Under the pieces are notes generated by a model. That model ran no database searches. It saw only the letters and a list, made by a program, of their open reading frames with translations, and was not told where the DNA came from. DNA of 45,056 nt. Source: Prosthecobacter debontii. GTDB lineage: Bacteria; Verrucomicrobiota; Verrucomicrobiia; Chthoniobacterales; Chthoniobacteraceae. Positions 1 through 7,646 of the stretch are shown here, in pieces. The DNA lies in the NCBI GenBank assembly GCA_945861385.1, contig CAMAUI010000026.1, positions 1 through 45,056 of the forward strand, written 5' to 3'. Numbering within the stretch: the stretch's first letter is position 1; each line of letters begins with the position of its first letter. The position numbers and the translations under genes were made by a program.

Positions 1-621
1 CACCTCCTGCGGGGTCGGCGGCATCCCGTGCATCACGAGATAGAGCCGGCGGATGAGCGTCGCCTTGTCCGCCGCCGGCGACATCGTCAGCCCCTTCCCG
101 CGCAGCTTCGCGAGCACGAATTCATCGATCCCCACGCCCGCCGGACGCTTCACCGGCTGGAACGACCAGTGGTCCGTCTTCAGCTTCAGCGAAGCCACCG
201 CCTCCGCCTCGCCGGGCATCTTCGCCCCCGCATCAATCCACGCCCGCAGCAGCGCGACCTGCTCCGCCGTCAGCGCATCGCCCTTCGGCGGCATCCGCTC
301 CTTCTTGTTCTCCGCCGTCACGCGCTTGATGAGATAGCTCTCCGCGCTCTTCCCCTTCACGATCAGCGGCTCGCCCGACTCCCCGCCGCGCAGCAGCCCC
401 ACCACCGTATCCAGCCGCATCGCGCTCTTCCGCTTGTCGTCGCCGTGGCAATCCGTGCAGTGATCCTCCAGCAGCGGACGGATCTGCTTTTCAAAATCCA
501 CCTCCCCCGCGGCAGACGGCGGGAGATGTGCGGGGTCAGAGGCAGCAGCACACGCGGATGCAATCGCCGCAGTGGCAAAAATACCGGCGAGGAACCGAGT
601 GCGTAGAAAAGGAGCGTGCAT
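1..621 (-). CDS. PSCyt1/DUF1549 cytochrome-type protein, N-terminal part (runs off left edge)
   Basis: Reading leftward from an ATG at 621 gives 207 codons without a stop, continuing past the window edge. The N-terminus looks like a signal peptide (residues 1-27, ending AAA). It is followed by the Planctomycete cytochrome c domain with a haem-binding CTDCH motif at residues 55-59, and by the usual MPPKGDALTAEQ and 'LRAWIDAGA' motifs. A segment 'DHWSFQPVKRP' then leads into the start of DUF1549 ('LIRRLYLVMHGMPPTPQEV'). In this family the complete protein is about 800-1100 residues, ends with DUF1553 and is usually paired with a DUF1501 gene; both would lie outside the window. The exact function of the family is unknown, although association with polysaccharide degradation in Planctomycetes and Verrucomicrobia is often proposed. 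The call is firm because the motifs match the two complete paralogues in this window. Confidence 0.9.
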   Translation of the reverse strand, partial: MHAPFLRTRFLAGIFATAAIASACAAASDPAHLPPSAAGEVDFEKQIRPLLEDHCTDCHGDDKRKSAMRLDTVVGLLRGGESGEPLIVKGKSAESYLIKRVTAENKKERMPPKGDALTAEQVALLRAWIDAGAKMPGEAEAVASLKLKTDHWSFQPVKRPAGVGIDEFVLAKLRGKGLTMSPAADKATLIRRLYLVMHGMPPTPQEV

Positions 622-660
622 CACGACGCGCCCACTCTGCCCCGCGATGCGCAAACGCGC

Positions 661-689
661 CATTCCCCAAACGGGGGAGACGGGGGAAT
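661..689. repeat. GC-rich inverted repeat in the 622-842 intergenic region
   Basis: The 221-base gap between two divergent genes contains ATTCCCC at 662-668 and its exact complement GGGGAAT at 683-689. A second, nested pairing joins TCCCC at 664-668 to GGGGA at 674-678 over a short loop. The motif resembles the hairpin at 6112-6129 (both are a C-run, then an AAC-containing loop, then a G-run), so it may belong to a short dispersed family. I saw no convincing promoter elsewhere in this gap. Confidence 0.5.
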
Positions 690-842
690 CAAGAGCCGAG
701 AGGCGAAGATTGAGATATCGAAGCCGACGCGGCGAAACGCTCGACAACGCACGCACCCACGCTTCGTGAATTAGCCACACCCGGTAGAAACCAGCCCGCC
801 AACTGCTCGACACCGCCCCGCATCTCCGCTCCCTTCGGCTCC

Positions 843-1283
843 ATGCGTGCCTTTCTCTCTGCGTTGGCTTGGGCAATTGTTTCGACTTCGGCCTGCGGTC
901 AGTCGAATGGACCCATCATTTGTCTGGAATACCATGAATTCTTGGGCGGCATGGCTTCAGTGCTCATCGATATCGAAAAGAATGGGGAGCGACTTGAATT
1001 CGATTTGGTCCACTCATCTGGAACTGGTGCATCAAGACACAGAGGAATACTCGCGCCTGATATCTTCGCCAAGATTGCGGACGGTTTGCTCCAAATCGAG
1101 GGTATCGCTGCGTATCGCGTCACCGAGAAACAAGCGGGCCGCTATCGGGAGAAGAAATTCCGCGTCAGATTAACCACCCAGACGAAAGATGGTCCGCGGA
1201 GCGAGATTCTTCTCATTCCGTTCGACAACGCGCCGCCGGCATTCAGCGCGTGGGTCAGGCTGCTGAGGGATGCCGTCAAGTAA
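843..1283 (+). CDS. Small secreted or lipoprotein-like hypothetical protein
   Basis: A 146-residue protein that I do not recognise. The first ~19 residues form a hydrophobic stretch ending 'STSACGQ'; this could be a lipobox with Cys19 as lipidated residue, but the -3 position is not the usual Leu, so ordinary secretion is equally possible. The remainder is a compact mixed alpha/beta sequence with no obvious catalytic motif and no further membrane segments. It sits 13 bases upstream of the PIN-domain gene on the same strand, so the two could be co-transcribed, but the products have no apparent functional link. The overlapping frame at 847-1173 lacks coding character. The ATG at 843 is preferred because it begins the signal sequence. 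Confidence 0.7.
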   Translation: MRAFLSALAWAIVSTSACGQSNGPIICLEYHEFLGGMASVLIDIEKNGERLEFDLVHSSGTGASRHRGILAPDIFAKIADGLLQIEGIAAYRVTEKQAGRYREKKFRVRLTTQTKDGPRSEILLIPFDNAPPAFSAWVRLLRDAVK

Positions 1284-1296
1284 TCGATAACAACCC

Positions 1297-1731
1297 ATGC
1301 TCATCTACCTCGATATTTGTTGCTTCAATCGGCCATTCGACGATCAGGCGCAACTGCGGGTGCGGCTCGAATCGGAAGCCAAATTGTCGCTGCAAGAGAG
1401 TCTCCGTTCCGGCACTCATCGGTTGGCGTGGTCTTACATGATGGACTTTGAGAATGCCGCGAATCCGTATGAGGAACGGCGGAGGACGATTGATGCGTGG
1501 CAGCGTCTCGCAGTAGTGGATGTGGACGCGTCGCCGGAAATCGTCGCGTCTGCAATCCGGCTGCATGAGCGTGGTATCAAGAAGGTGGACGCGCTGCATC
1601 TGGCGTGTGCGATCGCGATGAACTGCGACGTTTTCTTTACGACCGACGATGGCTTGCTCAAGCGCCGGGGGCTATTCACGGAGGTTGCGATCATGAGCCC
1701 TGTTGACTACGCTTTCCTCCATGATGACTGA
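1297..1731 (+). CDS. PIN-domain protein, probable toxin of a type II toxin-antitoxin pair
   Basis: A 144-residue PIN-fold nuclease. The N-terminal strand 'MLIYLDICCFNRPFDD' carries the first acidic residue (D6). A later acidic position sits in 'KKVDALHLACAI' (D98), and 'VFFTTDDGLLKR' (D117/D118) supplies the last acidic cluster, so the metal-binding set of a PIN RNase looks complete. The 'CCFNRPFDD' extension after the first strand marks a subfamily seen widely in cyanobacteria and other environmental bacteria and differs from classic VapC. The stop overlaps the start of the next small gene by 11 bases, a typical arrangement for a toxin-antitoxin pair, although here the nuclease comes first. 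RNase activity is inferred from the family; targets are unknown. Confidence 0.85.
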   Translation: MLIYLDICCFNRPFDDQAQLRVRLESEAKLSLQESLRSGTHRLAWSYMMDFENAANPYEERRRTIDAWQRLAVVDVDASPEIVASAIRLHERGIKKVDALHLACAIAMNCDVFFTTDDGLLKRRGLFTEVAIMSPVDYAFLHDD

Positions 1732-1921
1732 TACTGAGATCCGGGTGAAGGGGGTGGCGGCGCTGGAAAGCTCCTTGGGGTCCGTGGAGGCGGAGCGGTT
1801 TATCGCGCTGATCCTGCGTGAGCCGTTTGATTACACGGCGTGGCGGCAGGAGCTTGTCGAGGATCGGTCCATCGCCGAGATCAGCGCAGCGGCTGCAGCG
1901 GCGCGACCGGAGAGAAAGTAG
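1721..1921 (+). CDS. Small partner protein of the PIN gene, probable antitoxin
   Basis: A 66-residue acidic protein beginning 'MMTDTEIRVKGVAALES'. The frame is also open from a TTG at 1703, but the ATG at 1721 (or 1724) overlapping the PIN stop is more natural. It contains 'VEAERFIALILREPFDYTAW', a pattern I associate with short proteins found next to this PIN subfamily, and ends with a low-complexity alanine-rich helix. No ribbon-helix-helix, AbrB or HTH DNA-binding motif is evident, so autoregulation cannot be claimed. Its pairing and overlap with the nuclease gene suggest an antitoxin role; that is inference. The gene is convergent with the response regulator, with only 14 bases between stops and no terminator hairpin. 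Confidence 0.65.
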   Translation: MMTDTEIRVKGVAALESSLGSVEAERFIALILREPFDYTAWRQELVEDRSIAEISAAAAAARPERK

Positions 1922-1935
1922 GTAAGGAGGGTGCC

Positions 1936-2565
1936 CTACTTGAGGAACTTCAGCGCCGCCTCGGTGCGGGAGCGAACGTGGAGTTTGGCATAGCAGTTTT
2001 TCAGGTGCTGGCGGACTGTTTCGAGGCTGATGCCGAGTTGGTCGGCGATCTCTTTGTTGATGAAGCCCTGTGAGACGAGGCGGAGGACTTCCTCCTCGCG
2101 GGGCGTGAGATTCTCCGTCTGCCGGGGCGAGGGGCCGCGGCGGTGGAAGGACTGGACGACGAGGCGGGCGATGTGGCTGTTCATCGGCGCGCCGCCGGTA
2201 TGCACGTCGGCGATCGAGCGGAGGAGTTCGTCGGGCGGGGTGCGCTTGAGGAGGTAGCCGTTCGCGCCGTTTTCGAGGGCCTGGAAAATGTGGTCGCTGT
2301 CGTCGTAGGCGGTGAGCATGACGACTTTGGTGTCGGGCAAAAGTGCGCGGAGGCGGGCGACGCATTCGACGCCGGACATGCGCGGGAGCTGGATGTCCAT
2401 GAGGACGACATCCGGCGCGATCGGCGGGAGGCCGGTGAGCGCGGCTTCGGCATTTGCAATCGCGCCGACGCACGCAAAGCCGGGCGCGTTGCCGATGAGG
2501 CTTTCGAGCTGGTGGCGCAGCTTGGCGTTGTCTTCGACGAGGGCGACGCGGATGGGTTTGCTCAT
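1936..2565 (-). CDS. NarL/LuxR-family response regulator
   Basis: A 209-residue two-component regulator. The receiver domain occupies residues ~5-120, with acidic pocket residues E11/D12, the phospho-acceptor D57 in 'DVVLMDIQLP', the switch Thr in 'VVMLTAY' and the conserved Lys in 'YLLKRTPP'. A LuxR-type helix-turn-helix follows at ~148-205 ('LTPREEEVLRLVSQG', 'NKEIADQLGISLETVRQHL'). The ATG at 2565 was chosen over the longer open frame (to 2634) because it starts exactly at the receiver fold and overlaps the kinase stop by four bases (ATGA), indicating translational coupling. It should be phosphorylated by the adjacent kinase and bind DNA as a dimer. Targets are unknown; the nearby divergent surface-protein genes are plausible ones. 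Confidence 0.95.
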   Translation of the reverse strand: MSKPIRVALVEDNAKLRHQLESLIGNAPGFACVGAIANAEAALTGLPPIAPDVVLMDIQLPRMSGVECVARLRALLPDTKVVMLTAYDDSDHIFQALENGANGYLLKRTPPDELLRSIADVHTGGAPMNSHIARLVVQSFHRRGPSPRQTENLTPREEEVLRLVSQGFINKEIADQLGISLETVRQHLKNCYAKLHVRSRTEAALKFLK

Positions 2566-5500
2566 TTGGAAAGTGGCAGCGGGATTTTGAAATAGACGGT
2601 GGTGCCGCGCCCGGCGGCGCTGGAGATTTCGCACGTGCCGCCGCAGTCGGTGAGGCGGCGCTGCATGTTGCGGAGGCCGTTGCCGTCGTCGTCGGGGAGC
2701 GGGGTGAAGCCGCGGCCGTCGTCCTCGATGGTGAGCGAGAAGTGATCGGGTTGTGCGGCGATGCGGATGCGGATTTCCGTGGCGGCGGCGTGGCGGAGGG
2801 CGTTGTTGAGCGATTCCTTGGCGGCGAGGAAAAGGTTGTGGCGGACCTCGGAGCTGAGCGTCACTTCGGGAAGCTGCGGCGGCACGTCGAGGCGGAGCCG
2901 GGTTTGCGAATGCGCGCAGAAATCACCGGCGAATCGCGTGATGTAGCGGGCGAGGCTTTCGAGCGTGTCGTGGCGCGGGTTCACGGCCCAGACGATGGTG
3001 TCGAGTGACTGGATGAGTTCGTCGGTCGTGCTGCTGATGGCGGCGAACTGCTCGTCCACGACGCGCGGCTGGTCTCGTTTTTCCCGTCCGGTCGCACTGA
3101 GTAATCCGATCTGTGTGAGGTTCGCGCCGAGGTCGTCGTGGATGTCGCGTGCGATGCGGCTGCGCTCGCGCTCGAGGGTGAACTCCTGCTCCAGCGCGCG
3201 CATTTTCCGCTGCATCCTGCGGCGCGTGAAAAAGCGCACGACGCCCGCGACGCCGCCGATTGCGAGCAGCGCGCCGGCCGCGTAAGCCCACGGCTCTCGC
3301 CACCACGGCGCGAGCACGCGGAGTGCGACGGCGGCACCGCTTTCACCCCACGCGCCACCGTCCGCGCTGGCGATCACTTCAAAACGAAAATCGCCCGCGG
3401 GCAGATGCGTGTAGCTCGCGGCCCGCGTCGCGCCCGCGTCCAGCCACGTGGATTCGAGCCCGGCCATGCGATAGCGGAAGCGCACCCGCTCCGGCGCGGC
3501 GAAGGAAAGCGCGGTGAAGCGAAACTCCACGCGTCCCGCATCGGCGGGCACGATGCGCGTTTCGTTTCCCGGCGCGACCGGCGCGGCTGCTCCCAATGCG
3601 ATTTCTTCGATGACCACTGGCGGCGTTGGTGACGGTGTCTCGAAGTTTTTCGGATCAAGGACCGCCACGCCCGCGACCGTGCCGAAGCACAGCCGACCGT
3701 CGGTGAGCCGCAGTCCGGCGGGATGATAGCCGCCCGTGCATTCGAGGCTCGGCAGGCCGTCGCCGGCATTCAGCGCGAGCACGTCGAGGGTGGCGGTCGA
3801 GGCGCTGGCGACGGCATCGAGCGACGACAGCGGCACGCGCAGGATGCCGCCGTTTGTGCCGAGCCAGAGATGGCCGGCGCGGTCGTCGAGGATTTGCGAA
3901 ATCACCGCATCCGGCAGTCCGTGCGCAGGTGTGAAGGTGAAAAGCGCGCCGTCTTTCCAGCGCGTGATTCCGCCGCTCGTGCCGATCCAGATCGTGCCCG
4001 CGGAGTCTTCGTGCAGCGTGCGGATGAACTGGCTCGCGAGACCCTCCGCCCGCGTCCAGCGCGTGAGCTTTCCGCCATCGAGACGTGCGAGACCCTGACC
4101 CGCGCTGCCAAACCAAATGCGGCCCGCGCGATCCGCGAGGAGCGTCGTGATCGAATCACTCGCGAGCGCTTCCACGCCGGGCGGTCGCGTGATTTTTTCG
4201 TCGGAAAGATACGCCGGTCCGCCATCGAGCGTGCCGATCCACAGACCGCCCGCGGCGTCACCGCACAGCGCGGCGACGCTCCTGCCGGGAAGCCCTTCCT
4301 CGGCGCCGAGACGTGCCACTTTTCCATCCACGATATGAAAGAGCCCGCCGCCGAAAGTGCCGAGCCAGAGCGAGCCATCAGGCGCTGCGGCGAGCGCGGA
4401 GATGATCTGATTTTCCAGCACGTAACTCGGCGCGTGCGGCTCCACTTTTCCCGCCCGCCAGCGGTTCAATCCACCGCCATTCGTCCCGATCCAAACGGTC
4501 CCCGCGTCGTCCTCGGCGAGCGCCATGATGCCATTGTGCGAAAGCCCGTCGCGCGTGCTCAGCGTCTCGACGCGGCGCGCGCGGAGCCGTGTGAGGCCGC
4601 CGCCCGCCGTGCCGATCCACACATTGCCTTCGCGGTCTTCGCACATGGCGCGCACGCTGTTTGCGGGCAGGCCGTCGTCGGTCGTGATATGCAGCAGCGC
4701 CTCGCCGCGCAGCCGCCCGACTCCGCTCGCGGAAGTGCCGATCCACACGTCGCCCGCGCGCGTCGGCAGCAGCTCCCACGTGCTGGAAGTCAGCACCACG
4801 TGCCCTACGCCAAAAGTCGTCACCGCATCGTCGGCGAGCTTGCCGACGTAGCCATTCGCGCCGCCAAACCACATCGCGCCATCCGGCCCGACGGCCAGCG
4901 CGCTGACGGAGGAAAAGAGCGCCGGATCGCGCTCCGAAGGCGCGGGAAGAATCGCCTGCCCATCCCATCGACCGACTTGATTTCCCTGGATGATCCACAC
5001 GCTTTCCTTGTCCGCCGCGATGCGGGAAATGAGCGCGTCGGAGCGCCGGCTGAGTTGCCCCGCGCGATAGTCCAGCAAACCGGCCAGCGTACCGATCAGG
5101 AGCGCGCCGTCGGAATTTTCGGCGAGCGAAAGCACGGTGTTCGCGGAGCGCCCGTCGCCGGTCGGGATCGCGTGAAAACGACCGCCATCCCAACGAGCGA
5201 GCCCGCCGCCCTCGGTGCCGACCCAGAGCGTGCCGGCGCGATCTTCCAGCAGGCACGAGACGCTGAGGCTCGGCAGCCCGTCGCTTTCGCCAAACGCGGT
5301 GAAGCGCACACCGTCGAAGCGCGCGAGCCCATTCGTGGTGCCGATCCAGAGCCAGCCGTCGCGCGTCTGGAGGAGCGAAGTCACCGTGTTGGCCGGCAGA
5401 CCGCGCGAGGTCTGCCAGGTCTCCAGCAGATACTCGCGGGCGGCGGGCCGCGCGCTGCCGGGCGGGTCCGTGGCGGATGGGGAAATGCGAGCGATGGAAC

Positions 5501-6065
5501 CGAGATAGGCCGGGTTTTCATCCGGCAATGCGACCAGCGGGGTGCGATCCGCCGAGGAGGTTGCGAGCTGCCACGCGCCGGGTTCGGTGGCGGTTTCGAT
5601 GCGGTATTCCGTCGCGAGCCGGTCGGTGAATTTCCCCTCCCGAACACGGCTCCAGACGACGCGGTTGATGCGGATCGAGGCGGGGAATTCGAGTTCCACC
5701 CAGCCGGCGCCCGGCGTGTCGGAAATCCAACTGTGACCGTTCCCGTAGATGCCGTCGTTGAGGTGGCGCAGCGCGTGGATGCGATATTCGAGGAGCGTGC
5801 CCGACGCGCGGGCGAGCGTGCCATTTTCCGCGAGCGCGAGATTCCGCGCCGGGGCGTCGGGGCCATACACCTCGAGTTCATCCAGACACGGTTCGCCGCG
5901 GGTCGTCTTCAGCACGCTGAAGCGCAAAAACTTCGCCTCGACCGGCGCAAACTCCTCCACATTTCGCCGCGGATGTACCGGCTCGCGCCGCGCTGCGCCC
6001 TCCTGCGCGAAGGCGCCGGCGATCAGCAGCCCGGCGGCGGTGACGAATGTGCGGAAAAAGCTCAC
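2562..6065 (-). CDS. Large periplasmic-propeller sensor histidine kinase
   Basis: A 1167-residue membrane sensor. In order: signal peptide (1-21); a discoidin-like segment (~40-185) with 'HLNDGIYGNGHSWI'; two seven-bladed Reg_prop beta-propellers (~210-800) made of repeated 'GxxWxGTxGGGLxRxxxG' blades; a Y_Y_Y-type Ig-like domain (~820-915); one transmembrane helix (~927-945); a short coiled linker; a HisKA_3 dimerisation domain with phosphorylatable H976 in 'ARDIHDDLG'; and a HATPase_c domain with N-box 'ESLNNALRHA' and G-boxes 'DDGRGF' and 'GNGLRNM'. This is the domain order of one-membrane-span glycan sensors known from Bacteroidetes and Verrucomicrobia. The N-terminal discoidin-like module is an unusual addition and is shared with the two proteins encoded divergently at 6.2-13.7 kb. 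It overlaps the regulator gene by four bases. Confidence 0.93.
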   Translation of the reverse strand: MSFFRTFVTAAGLLIAGAFAQEGAARREPVHPRRNVEEFAPVEAKFLRFSVLKTTRGEPCLDELEVYGPDAPARNLALAENGTLARASGTLLEYRIHALRHLNDGIYGNGHSWISDTPGAGWVELEFPASIRINRVVWSRVREGKFTDRLATEYRIETATEPGAWQLATSSADRTPLVALPDENPAYLGSIARISPSATDPPGSARPAAREYLLETWQTSRGLPANTVTSLLQTRDGWLWIGTTNGLARFDGVRFTAFGESDGLPSLSVSCLLEDRAGTLWVGTEGGGLARWDGGRFHAIPTGDGRSANTVLSLAENSDGALLIGTLAGLLDYRAGQLSRRSDALISRIAADKESVWIIQGNQVGRWDGQAILPAPSERDPALFSSVSALAVGPDGAMWFGGANGYVGKLADDAVTTFGVGHVVLTSSTWELLPTRAGDVWIGTSASGVGRLRGEALLHITTDDGLPANSVRAMCEDREGNVWIGTAGGGLTRLRARRVETLSTRDGLSHNGIMALAEDDAGTVWIGTNGGGLNRWRAGKVEPHAPSYVLENQIISALAAAPDGSLWLGTFGGGLFHIVDGKVARLGAEEGLPGRSVAALCGDAAGGLWIGTLDGGPAYLSDEKITRPPGVEALASDSITTLLADRAGRIWFGSAGQGLARLDGGKLTRWTRAEGLASQFIRTLHEDSAGTIWIGTSGGITRWKDGALFTFTPAHGLPDAVISQILDDRAGHLWLGTNGGILRVPLSSLDAVASASTATLDVLALNAGDGLPSLECTGGYHPAGLRLTDGRLCFGTVAGVAVLDPKNFETPSPTPPVVIEEIALGAAAPVAPGNETRIVPADAGRVEFRFTALSFAAPERVRFRYRMAGLESTWLDAGATRAASYTHLPAGDFRFEVIASADGGAWGESGAAVALRVLAPWWREPWAYAAGALLAIGGVAGVVRFFTRRRMQRKMRALEQEFTLERERSRIARDIHDDLGANLTQIGLLSATGREKRDQPRVVDEQFAAISSTTDELIQSLDTIVWAVNPRHDTLESLARYITRFAGDFCAHSQTRLRLDVPPQLPEVTLSSEVRHNLFLAAKESLNNALRHAAATEIRIRIAAQPDHFSLTIEDDGRGFTPLPDDDGNGLRNMQRRLTDCGGTCEISSAAGRGTTVYFKIPLPLSK

Positions 6066-6110
6066 AGCCGGGGAGAATGCCGCAATCCGCGACGGTTACG
6101 ACTTCTGAAA

Positions 6111-6163
6111 AATCCCCCGAACGGGGGATATGGAGATTTATTATCTCCGCCGAATGGGGGATT
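6111..6163. repeat. Nested GC-rich palindromes between divergent genes
   Basis: The 184-base region between the kinase start (6065) and the PEP-CTERM start (6250) contains three interlocking palindromes. ATCCCCC 6112-6118 pairs with GGGGGAT 6123-6129. GGAGAT 6132-6137 pairs with ATCTCC 6143-6148. The outer AATCCCCC 6111-6118 can instead pair with GGGGGATT 6156-6163. The core CCCCCATTCGGCGG (on the minus strand) recurs almost unchanged at 33575-33587, suggesting a dispersed repeat family. The position could also suit an operator or an attenuating structure for either divergent gene, but nothing decides this. Confidence 0.6.
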
Positions 6164-6249
6164 GTCACTCGATAAAATTGGTTTAACTTCCGTGAGATCA
6201 ACAGCTATTCCGGCTGCGCTCTCAACCTCAAAAAAGAACTCACAAGAAC

Positions 6250-7542
6250 ATGATTTCACCACGTATTCTCCTCACCTCCTGCGCAGCGCTGCTCGCACCA
6301 CTCGTTTCCAACGTCCACGCTCAATTCTCGCTTTCGCCGGGCCTGACGCTTGCGGAGCAGGGCGGCACGATCGGCGTCGGAAACCTCGGGACCACCGGGA
6401 CCGCGTTTGCGCTGGATATCATCGCGGGCGGAGCATTCGCGCCGACGCATACCATTCCCAATGTGAACAACGGGACTTTCGGCAATGCGAGTTCGTGGAT
6501 CGGGGATAGCCCGAACAGCTTTGTGGGCATCGGCTTTGGTAGCCCGCTCAGCATCGCGAGCTTTGCTTTCGGGCGGGACAACCTCGGCGCACTTGGCGAT
6601 CGGGCCGTGGGCCTGTACACGATTCAGTTTACTGCGGACCCCAATCCCGCGGTGAATTACCTCACGAACGCATGGACCACCATCGGGACGGTCAATATGG
6701 ATCTCGGAAGTGGGGTGACAAATCCGGCGCTTCGCCACCGGTTCAATATCGCCGCTCCGGTGAGTGCCACGGGATTCCGGCTCATCGCGCCGGGCGGTGC
6801 GGCGATTGATGAATTGGAACTGTTCTCAACCCCCGGCACTGTCACCATCACACCTCCGATTCTCACCCATTCGGTCCCCGGTTTCTCCGTGAGCTGGGAT
6901 GGCAATGATGGCGACAACTTCAGCGCCGGCCGCGTGGTGCCGAACAATCTGGCGCTCGCGGCCAACGCAGCGGTGCCGATTTCCTCCGGGGATCTCGGGC
7001 CGCAAATTGGGGTGCCGTTTCATGTGACCAACAATCTCAACGACGGGCTTTACGGAAACTCGAACTCGTGGATCGGCGGAGACGGCAATCCTGCGCCTTT
7101 CCACGCCGGAGTGCTGCTCGAAGACATCTACGAAATTACGTCCATCGCGTGGGGCCGGGACAATGGATTGGACGTGGCGAATGGTGATTGCTGTGGTGGT
7201 CAGGCGACCGACCGCAGTCTGGGAACCTACACGATCCAGCGCACGCTGGACGGGCTCTCTTGGGAAACGGTCGGCAGCGTCGATTACAACTACGGCGACG
7301 ACACCGCGCTCGGCGGCGGCTTTACTCCCTTCTTCCGCCATGAGTTCGAGTTGAGCGCCGGTGATGGCGGCATTCTCGCGATGGGGATGCGCATCCTGGT
7401 CCCGACCACGGGAATCGGCGGTGGCACGGCCATTGACGAGATCGAACTCTACGGTGCGCTTCCAGTGCCCGAGCCCGGCAGCGCGGCGTTGCTCGCCGGT
7501 GGAATGCTCTCGCTGCTCGCGGCGCGTCGTCGGCGCGCGTAG
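6250..7542 (+). CDS. PEP-CTERM exported protein with two discoidin-like modules
   Basis: A 430-residue secreted protein. Residues 1-24 are a signal peptide ('LVSNVHA' cleavage region). Two similar modules follow (~30-195 and ~235-400), each with 'NNGTFGNASSWIG' or 'NLNDGLYGNSNSWIG', an 'FGRDN' or 'WGRDN' motif, 'YTIQ' and a closing 'AIDEIELYG', resembling F5/8 type C (discoidin) carbohydrate-binding folds. The C-terminus is a canonical PEP-CTERM sorting signal: VPEPGSAALL, a hydrophobic stretch, then RRRR. Such proteins are recognised by an exosortase and moved to the cell surface or exopolysaccharide layer; no exosortase gene is in this window. It is transcribed divergently from the sensor kinase that carries the same module. 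Confidence 0.9.
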   Translation: MISPRILLTSCAALLAPLVSNVHAQFSLSPGLTLAEQGGTIGVGNLGTTGTAFALDIIAGGAFAPTHTIPNVNNGTFGNASSWIGDSPNSFVGIGFGSPLSIASFAFGRDNLGALGDRAVGLYTIQFTADPNPAVNYLTNAWTTIGTVNMDLGSGVTNPALRHRFNIAAPVSATGFRLIAPGGAAIDELELFSTPGTVTITPPILTHSVPGFSVSWDGNDGDNFSAGRVVPNNLALAANAAVPISSGDLGPQIGVPFHVTNNLNDGLYGNSNSWIGGDGNPAPFHAGVLLEDIYEITSIAWGRDNGLDVANGDCCGGQATDRSLGTYTIQRTLDGLSWETVGSVDYNYGDDTALGGGFTPFFRHEFELSAGDGGILAMGMRILVPTTGIGGGTAIDEIELYGALPVPEPGSAALLAGGMLSLLAARRRRA

Positions 7543-7646
7543 GTCGGCGTTCCATTTTTTTCCCGAAAAGATCACGCGCCCTCTCGATCACGGGAGGGCG
7601 CGTGCTCTTGCTGGAATGTGACGCGCAGAACTCATCCCACACCCGC

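Noticed and set aside
3723..6509. 928-codon open frame on the plus strand
   Set aside because: It is the high-GC antisense shadow of the sensor kinase; the translation is Arg/Ala-rich without domains.
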